NCBI GenBank assembly: GCA_018664265.1
Contig: JABJOR010000597.1
Location: forward strand, 1-11,592
Length of the DNA: 11,592 bases
DNA from: Rhodospirillales bacterium
GTDB lineage: Bacteria > Pseudomonadota > Alphaproteobacteria > Rhodospirillales > Casp-alpha2
Reading direction: 5' to 3'
In this document: one piece after another, positions 6,775-11,592 of the stretch
Position numbering within the stretch: the stretch's first letter is position 1
Layout: every line of letters starts with the position of its first letter
Position numbers and translations under genes: made by a program
The notes under the pieces: model-generated
The model's input: only the letters and a program-made list of their open reading frames with translations
The model's database searches: none
Told to the model about the DNA's origin: nothing

Positions 6775-7373
6775 TGAAACATTTGGCTATCTCACAGCGC
6801 GTAGATATCATTCCAGAATATGGTGAAAGACGGGATGCGCTTGATCAAAATTGGCATACATTTTTCAAGGCCGCAGGCTTAATGGCAACACCCTTACCCA
6901 ACAATCCAGAGACTGCAAATCAGATTATTCAAAACAATCAGTTTGATGGAATTGTTTTAAGTGGGGGCAATGATCTTGTTTCCTATGGAGGAGATGCACC
7001 GGAACGTGATGAAACGGAAAAGATGTTGCTTGATTATGCAATTTTGCAAAAACTTCCGTTAATGGGTATCTGTCGTGGCCTTCAATTTATCCAGGCGAGT
7101 TTTGGTGCAACCTTGAAACAAGTTTTAGGTCATGTCTCAACACGCCATGAAATAATTATCAATGGCAACTCTCAAACCGTTAACAGCTACCATAATTTTG
7201 GCTCCTTCGAAGACGTTTCTGATCTTGAAACCTTGGCAGTCTCTAAAGAAGGCGTTATAGAATCCGTACGACATCGTGAGCACCGTATTCATGGAATCAT
7301 GTGGCACCCGGAACGAGAGGCGCCTTTCAGAGCCTCAGACATCAGCCTTTTTCAAGACTTCTTTGGAGATTAA
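6774..7373 (+). CDS. CDP-glutamine amidohydrolase, class I amidotransferase fold (Cj1417-type)
   Basis: A 199-residue class I glutamine amidotransferase (peptidase C26-like) domain on its own. The nucleophile elbow GICRGLQ gives Cys100. HGIMWHPERE gives His178 and Glu180, completing the triad. FDGIVLSGGNDL (57-68) is the oxyanion-loop region. In C. jejuni, Cj1417 hydrolyses the gamma-glutamyl bond of CDP-L-glutamine, releasing glutamate and cytidine diphosphoramidate. The position between the kinase and the cytidylyltransferase makes this the likely job here. There is no synthase partner for ordinary ammonia transfer. The start ATG shares one base with the kinase stop (TAATG), indicating coupled translation. 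A gamma-glutamyl-GABA hydrolase (PuuD-like) function would fit the fold but not the neighbourhood. Confidence 0.87.
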   Translation: MKHLAISQRVDIIPEYGERRDALDQNWHTFFKAAGLMATPLPNNPETANQIIQNNQFDGIVLSGGNDLVSYGGDAPERDETEKMLLDYAILQKLPLMGICRGLQFIQASFGATLKQVLGHVSTRHEIIINGNSQTVNSYHNFGSFEDVSDLETLAVSKEGVIESVRHREHRIHGIMWHPEREAPFRASDISLFQDFFGD

Positions 7374-7380
7374 TCTTACG

Positions 7381-8127
7381 ATGAAAGGAATTATTCTGGC
7401 GGCAGGTCGCGGTTCCCGTATGGGTAAAATGACAGAAGCACAGCCAAAATGTATGACGCAATTGAATGGCAAAACGTTGCTATCCATGCAATTAAAATCT
7501 CTTGCCGATGCAGGCATAACACAGATCGGGATAGCGACTGGTTATAAACGGAACGCCTTTTCTGGAATGGATGTCACTTTATTCAACAATGATCGCTGGC
7601 AAGAAACCAATATGGTCTCTTCGCTTGCCCACGCATCAGAATGGTTGAAATCAGATGAGTGTATCATCAGCTATGCAGATATTTTTTATACTGCCGAGAC
7701 TATAAGAAGACTCACGAAAGCACCCGGTGACCTCGTTATTTCTTTTGACCCTGATTGGGACAAAATCTGGAGCGCTCGGTTTGAAGACCCTTTAAGTGAT
7801 GCAGAAACATTCAAGCTTCGTCAGGATGGGACATTGAAAGAAATAGGGGCAAGACCTGAAACCATGAATGAGGTTGAAGGCCAATATATGGGACTCCTCA
7901 AATTTTCACCTCAATCCTGGGGAGAGGTTGAAAAAGTTGTCGCCACATTACCACTGGATAAGCAAGACAGTCTGGATATGACAGGATTGCTCAATCTACT
8001 GATTAAAAACGGAGTCAGCATTTCGACCGTCCCGGTTTATGGTAGTTGGGGGGAAATTGATTCTGAAGAAGATCTTATCGCTTATGAAAAAATGATTGCG
8101 GATGGCAGTATAAACATGCCGTTTTGA
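7381..8127 (+). CDS. CTP:phosphoglutamine cytidylyltransferase (Cj1416-type)
   Basis: A 248-residue nucleotidyltransferase of the sugar-nucleotide/choline-phosphate cytidylyltransferase type. The signature LAAGRGSRMG (6-15) with Pro22-Lys23 binds the CTP phosphates. SYAD (97-100) gives the metal-binding Asp100, and WGEIDSEEDL (223-232) gives the second acidic site. In C. jejuni, Cj1416 joins CTP and glutamine phosphate to make CDP-L-glutamine. The two flanking pathway genes support the same activity here. The frame is open further upstream (to a GTG near 7276), but the ATG at 7381 begins directly at the family's first strand. It follows the previous stop by 7 bases and has GGAG 12 bases upstream, so I chose it. 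The gene ends the plus-strand operon, and a strong hairpin follows at 8151. Confidence 0.88.
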   Translation: MKGIILAAGRGSRMGKMTEAQPKCMTQLNGKTLLSMQLKSLADAGITQIGIATGYKRNAFSGMDVTLFNNDRWQETNMVSSLAHASEWLKSDECIISYADIFYTAETIRRLTKAPGDLVISFDPDWDKIWSARFEDPLSDAETFKLRQDGTLKEIGARPETMNEVEGQYMGLLKFSPQSWGEVEKVVATLPLDKQDSLDMTGLLNLLIKNGVSISTVPVYGSWGEIDSEEDLIAYEKMIADGSINMPF

Positions 8128-8150
8128 AATTTATCAGGCCTTAAATGAGA

Positions 8151-8175
8151 TGCGGAGGCAATTAATGCCTCCGCA
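8151..8175. terminator. Bidirectional terminator hairpin between convergent operons
   Basis: TGCGGAGGCA (8151-8160) pairs perfectly with TGCCTCCGCA (8166-8175) around the loop ATTAA: a 10-bp stem with 7 G-C pairs. It lies between the stop of the cytidylyltransferase gene (8127) and the stop of the minus-strand rhodanese gene (8202), where a shared terminator is expected. There is no long T-run on either side, so efficiency is uncertain. Confidence 0.7.
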
Positions 8176-8201
8176 ATTGACAGTTCTCCATGTTTCTGGA
8201 T

Positions 8202-9329
8202 TTAGTTATTCGCTGCCAGCTCATAGTTACCATCTGGATGATATGTTATTTCCGCATCAAGGAAGAAAACGGCCATTTCTTCTTTTTCCAGTTTGACGAT
8301 ATCGTAGGCTTCGCCGCTTCGAGCACCCGTTGAGCAGACAAACACGATAGGCTTGTCTGTAGGCAGTTCTGCAACTCGGTCAACCAACTCTTCTACTGGG
8401 ATATTTATGGCACCCTGCATAGATCCCGTATCAAATTCTGAAAGATCGCGGACGTCTATCAGGTGAATGCTATTACGGTCATTCGCCATGATTGTGCTGA
8501 AAGATGCCAGGGTAATTGTGTCGCCATCTTCACCAACTGCAATGGCTGACCCGGTGCTGTTGTTGGCTTCTTCATAAGGAGCAAGTCCCATAGCCCCTTT
8601 ACCATAAGCGTTTACCCATTCAGGATATCCACCCTGGAATACTTTGACATCCGTGTAACCAAGATCCAGCGCTTTATAGGCTGATTTGACGCTGAGCGGG
8701 CATTTCATACCACCACAGTAAAATACCAGCTGCATTTGCTTGTCGGCTGGCAGCATATGGGTGAGTTTATCAAAGTTTGAGTTTGGAATGCTGATAGCAC
8801 CAGGAACATGGCCCTTGGCATATTTGCGTTTTGCAGGACGAGCATCAACAACAACAGCCTTGTCTTTTTCAATAGCGTTTTGGACGTAAGCTGCACTGAC
8901 AGACCCAAGGTTTCCCTTTGCTATCCAATCAGGATACCCTGCGGCATACACATGGATATTGGTGTAGCCAAGAGCGCCTGCCTTGTAAGCTGACTTGTGG
9001 CTCAGCATGCATTTTTCACCACCACAATAAAAAATCAGCATGGCGGCTTTATCGGCTGGCAACATGTCCGTCATTTTCTTAAAGCTACTGTCTGGAAGGC
9101 TGATTGCGCCTGGAATATGGCCGTTATTAAAGCGTCTTTTCATAGGACGAGAGTCGATGATCGTTACATCATCGCGGGCCGGGATGACTGCGTATGGCTG
9201 AATGAAAGTATAATCGACAATCTTTGTATAATATCCCTCTTCAGCAGCCGTAGCCGATGACGCGTTAAAAGAGAGCACAGTGAAAAAGATCACTGCAATG
9301 ATTGATAAGAATGTGAATGTGCGTTTCAT
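8202..9329 (-). CDS. Periplasmic protein with three rhodanese domains
   Basis: A 375-residue exported protein. The N-terminus MKRTFTFLSIIAVIFFTVLSF is a Sec signal peptide, with a likely cut after ATAA near residue 29. Rhodanese domain 1 spans about 45-140 with the active loop YCGGEKC (Cys102, Cys107). Domain 2 spans about 145-242 with YCGGMKC (Cys205, Cys210). Domain 3 spans about 270-370 with the canonical loop CSTGARSG (Cys332). Domains 1 and 2 are close copies with an identical CGGxKC pattern, so they probably arose by duplication. Domain 3 is a different type. Rhodaneses carry or transfer sulfane sulfur as a Cys persulfide. Next to soxYZ, this suggests handling sulfur bound to or released from SoxY in the periplasm. 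GGAGGA lies 7 bases before the ATG, and the soxZ stop is 19 bases upstream, so it is the last gene of that operon. Confidence 0.9.
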   Translation of the reverse strand: MKRTFTFLSIIAVIFFTVLSFNASSATAAEEGYYTKIVDYTFIQPYAVIPARDDVTIIDSRPMKRRFNNGHIPGAISLPDSSFKKMTDMLPADKAAMLIFYCGGEKCMLSHKSAYKAGALGYTNIHVYAAGYPDWIAKGNLGSVSAAYVQNAIEKDKAVVVDARPAKRKYAKGHVPGAISIPNSNFDKLTHMLPADKQMQLVFYCGGMKCPLSVKSAYKALDLGYTDVKVFQGGYPEWVNAYGKGAMGLAPYEEANNSTGSAIAVGEDGDTITLASFSTIMANDRNSIHLIDVRDLSEFDTGSMQGAINIPVEELVDRVAELPTDKPIVFVCSTGARSGEAYDIVKLEKEEMAVFFLDAEITYHPDGNYELAANN

Positions 9330-9348
9330 GATCTAATCCTCCGTAATA

Positions 9349-9681
9349 TCAAGTGTTAATTATTTCAATGGGAACCGAGGCAACCAGAACTGAGTTATCA
9401 TCAGCGTGCCATTCAAATGTGTAGGTTCCTGCGCCTGCCACCCGGTTATGAAAAACCAGATAAGGGTCAGCAGAAATACCGGAATGGAAACTTGCGCTAA
9501 AAACTTCGTTGCCTTCAAAGCTGCAAACGAACCAGTTGATCCGATTGCGTGGCACGGCGTTTCCATTGCCGTCTTTGCGCCATCCTGTTTCCATTGGGTG
9601 TCGGACTTTGGTCTTAATCTCGATCACGTCCCCAACAGACGCTTGCGATGGCATTTTAATTCTAGGTGTTAAAGGGTTCAT
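9349..9681 (-). CDS. soxZ: Sulfur carrier partner SoxZ
   Basis: A 110-residue protein matching SoxZ, the immunoglobulin-like partner that binds SoxY in thiosulfate/sulfide oxidation. Visible family features are IKTKVRHPMETGWRKD (22-37), NRINWFVCSFEGNEVF (46-61), the ISADPYLVF segment (69-77) and the C-terminal AGTYTFEWHADD (84-95). There is no signal peptide, as expected, since SoxZ is usually exported together with Tat-targeted SoxY. The frame is open to 9729 inside soxY, but the ATG at 9681 has AAGGAG 7 bases upstream and begins at the normal SoxZ N-terminus, so I use it. Only 11 bases separate it from the soxY stop. Confidence 0.93.
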   Translation of the reverse strand: MNPLTPRIKMPSQASVGDVIEIKTKVRHPMETGWRKDGNGNAVPRNRINWFVCSFEGNEVFSASFHSGISADPYLVFHNRVAGAGTYTFEWHADDNSVLVASVPIEIINT

Positions 9682-9692
9682 TTTCGTGCTCC

Positions 9693-10169
9693 TTATCCAC
9701 AACCACCAGCACCGCGTGCCACGTTGCAACGGGCTTTGGCGATGTAGACACTGCCGTCATTCATTTCGGCAGCGGCAACAATGGTTTGTGACTTGGCAAG
9801 TCGAATACGGGTTATGAGTTCAGCTTTTCCACATTCCGGTGTGAACTGATAACTTGCAATTTCGGGAAGCGTGTTGCGTTCACCAAGAATGTGAATTGCG
9901 CGAACATAATCATCGGGTGTCATGGGGCTATCTGTTTGAATTTTAATGCGAACTCGTGTCCCGTCATGGGCAAGTTTGGGCAGCGTAATATGGATGCGAC
10001 CTTTGCTTATTTCTGCGCCGCCAGTCAATTCTGCGAGTTTTTGTTTCGCATCCTTGGGTGATGCTTGTGCTGGAACAGCCCATAGGGAGCCAATGGAGGT
10101 CAGAGCCAGAGCCGCACTGCCATAAAGCAAAACCTGGCGTCGGCTTAATGAGATTGTTTGCTGTTTCAT
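9693..10169 (-). CDS. soxY: Sulfur carrier SoxY, Tat-exported
   Basis: A 158-residue SoxY. The N-terminus has the Tat motif SRRQVL (9-14), a hydrophobic stretch and a likely cut after AQA (residue 36). The protein ends GAGGCG, the conserved C-terminal swinging arm whose Cys157 carries the sulfur substrate as a thiosulfonate/persulfide. Two more cysteines (113 and 148) are present. The frame is open further upstream, but the ATG at 10169 directly precedes the signal peptide, has GGAGGAA about 6 bases upstream, and overlaps the cytochrome b stop as ATGA. SoxXA, SoxB and SoxCD are not in the window, so this may be a stand-alone SoxYZ serving the neighbouring cytochrome or rhodanese rather than a full Sox system. 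Confidence 0.93.
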   Translation of the reverse strand: MKQQTISLSRRQVLLYGSAALALTSIGSLWAVPAQASPKDAKQKLAELTGGAEISKGRIHITLPKLAHDGTRVRIKIQTDSPMTPDDYVRAIHILGERNTLPEIASYQFTPECGKAELITRIRLAKSQTIVAAAEMNDGSVYIAKARCNVARGAGGCG

Positions 10170-10783
10170 GACTGTTCCTCCCACCCGGTAATCATGGCCT
10201 TTATGTGAGCAAACACAGTGTGGCCCATTGTGGTCATGTAAACATGCCCAACCAGAAAGATGATCAACAGGAAAGCGCCGGCAACATGCAAGTTTGCAAT
10301 CAACTCCAGACTGAGCCAATTCAACCAACCCAGATTCCAGGCAGACCAATCATTGATGTAGAGATACAAAATGCCAGTTACCCAGATCAGGGGGGCCATA
10401 AATAATTTGAAACCCAGGTATGCTAATAACTGTAAAGGATTGTGTTTACGCAATTGTGTTGGCTTGTAAGGATGGTGCTCGCCTTTGAAGATTCCGAGCC
10501 CATAGAACATAGCAACGCTAATAAGTTTTTCTGTTGTGGGGATATAATGCCGCCATTCACCTGTCGTCAGATGCCAGAAGATGGCAAAGATCCAAAGCCA
10601 GATCAACGTCCAGGCAAGCGTGCCATGCCAGAACACAGCACTTTCAAATCCCAATAGCGTGTAAGTGCCATGAATTTCAAATCCAGTGGCCGCCATCCCC
10701 ATGATCAATGCTGCCTGCGCCCAGTGCCAGAACCGCTCGAATCCTTTGAATATGTAGATACGATTGTTTGTGTTGCCGGTCAT
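10166..10783 (-). CDS. Membrane cytochrome b (b561 / thiosulfate reductase-type), quinone-linked subunit
   Basis: About 205 residues with four hydrophobic membrane segments (roughly 22-40, 52-72, 127-145, 165-187). His residues lie where di-heme cytochromes b of the Ni-Fe hydrogenase/formate dehydrogenase/thiosulfate reductase family bind heme: FWHW (His20), FWHGTLAW (His53), NLHVAGAF (His166) and VGHVYMTTMGH (His180). It would pass electrons between the quinone pool and the multiheme cytochrome c encoded just upstream. Two starts are possible, 10789 and 10783. I prefer 10783, because GGGAG lies 7 bases before it but only about 1 base before 10789. The 10789 start would give an ATGA overlap with the cytochrome c stop. 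Its own stop overlaps soxY in an ATGA. Confidence 0.88.
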   Translation of the reverse strand: MTGNTNNRIYIFKGFERFWHWAQAALIMGMAATGFEIHGTYTLLGFESAVFWHGTLAWTLIWLWIFAIFWHLTTGEWRHYIPTTEKLISVAMFYGLGIFKGEHHPYKPTQLRKHNPLQLLAYLGFKLFMAPLIWVTGILYLYINDWSAWNLGWLNWLSLELIANLHVAGAFLLIIFLVGHVYMTTMGHTVFAHIKAMITGWEEQS

Positions 10784-10785
10784 GA

Positions 10786-11592
10786 TCATTCTCCCTTGCT
10801 GGAGTTATTCATTTTGCGGCGGAAGATAATCCGCAGGAAGCCGTGTATGGTGACGCCAGCGCCGGTCAGGCCAAGTAATCCGAAGCCAAGCCAATCAAGC
10901 CAGTTTATGGAATCACGGCCAGGAATATAGATGCCTTCGATATCGCTCATACGACCATTCGAAGAATGGCATTCTTCACACGTAAGCGCTTCTTTAGCCG
11001 GGGCAACCATGTGTGCCAAAGGCCATGACATTTTTGTTTCAACAAACCCATAGTTTCCACTAAAGGGCAGATCTGCCGCGGCCATACCTTTGGTAAGGGC
11101 GTCCAGCCAGTCAAATGTCTTCCAGTATCCATCTTTACCCGTGGTATGTGGGATGGCGAGGGTTCGGTTCTGTGTATCGTAAGGTTGTTTGCCACGCATG
11201 ACCTTGAAGGGCCAGATGCGGGATTGCGGGTCATCCGCAGAGCCATTGATTTGATTGATGCTGACAGTCTGATCAGGGTCGATGGTATCGGCAGGCAGGG
11301 TGTAATCTATAACACCATTGAACCAGCCATAGGACGGCACAACATCGCGTTGCCATTCAAAATCACCTTTTTTGGAATTATAGATTTCATGACCTTCGTC
11401 ATTGAGTCGGGCAAACGGTTTGCCTTCCCCGTCCATCTGACCTGCTGTTGACCAATCCCACCACATCTTGGTGGCATAGTCTCCGCGTGCGAACAACGGG
11501 ATATGGCACGTCTGGCATGCAATCTTGTCCGTATGTTCATTGAGCTTTTCATCCTTCATAGGGTGCTCGCCATGACAGGACACACAACTGGC
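10786..11592 (-). CDS. Octaheme tetrathionate reductase-family cytochrome c, C-terminal part
   Basis: The 5' end lies beyond the right edge, so 268 C-terminal residues are visible. Three heme c motifs are seen: CVSCH at visible residues 3-7, CQTCH at 26-30, and CEECH at 205-209. A long Trp/Tyr-rich stretch between the last two contains WPFKVMRGKQPYD and YGWFNG. A membrane anchor follows at about 231-256, then a short basic tail. The layout resembles the tetrathionate reductase family octaheme cytochromes (Otr of Shewanella), which can reduce tetrathionate, nitrite or hydroxylamine in vitro. Here a C-terminal anchor and an adjacent cytochrome b point to a membrane complex exchanging electrons with quinones. 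The gene heads the visible cyt b-soxYZ-rhodanese operon. The total heme count cannot be verified from this fragment. Confidence 0.82.
   Translation of the reverse strand, partial: ASCVSCHGEHPMKDEKLNEHTDKIACQTCHIPLFARGDYATKMWWDWSTAGQMDGEGKPFARLNDEGHEIYNSKKGDFEWQRDVVPSYGWFNGVIDYTLPADTIDPDQTVSINQINGSADDPQSRIWPFKVMRGKQPYDTQNRTLAIPHTTGKDGYWKTFDWLDALTKGMAAADLPFSGNYGFVETKMSWPLAHMVAPAKEALTCEECHSSNGRMSDIEGIYIPGRDSINWLDWLGFGLLGLTGAGVTIHGFLRIIFRRKMNNSSKGE

Noticed and set aside
3592..8166. Shared GCAATTAAT just after two gene ends (3592-3600 and 8158-8166) as possible attachment repeats
   Set aside because: Nine AT-rich bases recur easily by chance; the second copy is part of the terminator stem-loop, and they do not bracket the island.

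Overview
The window looks like part of a proteobacterial chromosome or metagenomic contig. The evidence is a Sox-type sulfur carrier pair with a Tat signal, a multiheme cytochrome c operon, clear Shine-Dalgarno sites and compact overlapping genes. An alphaproteobacterium is plausible but cannot be shown from this sequence. It has three blocks: a broken remnant of an iron-containing alcohol dehydrogenase family gene (1-601), an AT-rich accessory cluster (757-8127), and a sulfur/cytochrome operon on the minus strand (8202-11592, running off the right edge).

The central block is the main result. It holds recognisable counterparts of all four enzymes that make the activated phosphoramidate donor for the Campylobacter jejuni capsule O-methyl phosphoramidate (Cj1415-Cj1418). 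These are a glutamine kinase resembling PEP synthase (4444-6774), a CTP:phosphoglutamine cytidylyltransferase (7381-8127), a class I amidotransferase-fold CDP-glutamine hydrolase (6774-7373) and an APS-kinase-like cytidine diphosphoramidate kinase (757-1272). By analogy the pathway runs Gln -> Gln-phosphate -> CDP-Gln -> CDP-NH2 + Glu -> 3'-phospho-CDP-NH2. The last compound is chemically a PAPS look-alike.

The genes around these four differ from the C. jejuni set. They are an unrecognised 219-residue protein, a formyltransferase-fold protein with His where the catalytic Asn should be, a 323-residue protein with weak methyltransferase-like features, and a sulfotransferase-fold protein on the opposite strand. 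The sulfotransferase keeps the 3'-phosphate-binding motif but has lost the Pro-Lys of the 5' sulfonate-binding loop. I propose that it may transfer phosphoramidate from 3'-phospho-CDP-NH2 rather than sulfate from PAPS. No glycosyltransferase, polymerase, flippase or export gene is in view, so the acceptor is unknown.

The cluster has three transcription units. Genes 757-3587 (+) overlap at each junction. The sulfotransferase gene (4268-3648, -) converges on them. Genes 4444-8127 (+) diverge from it across a short region where face-to-face promoter-like sequences share a perfect palindrome. A strong hairpin (8151-8175) separates the cluster from the minus-strand operon, which reads octaheme-type cytochrome c, cytochrome b, soxY, soxZ, triple-rhodanese. 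That operon points to periplasmic sulfane-sulfur/tetrathionate chemistry linked to the quinone pool. There is no gene-free stretch over 300 bases.
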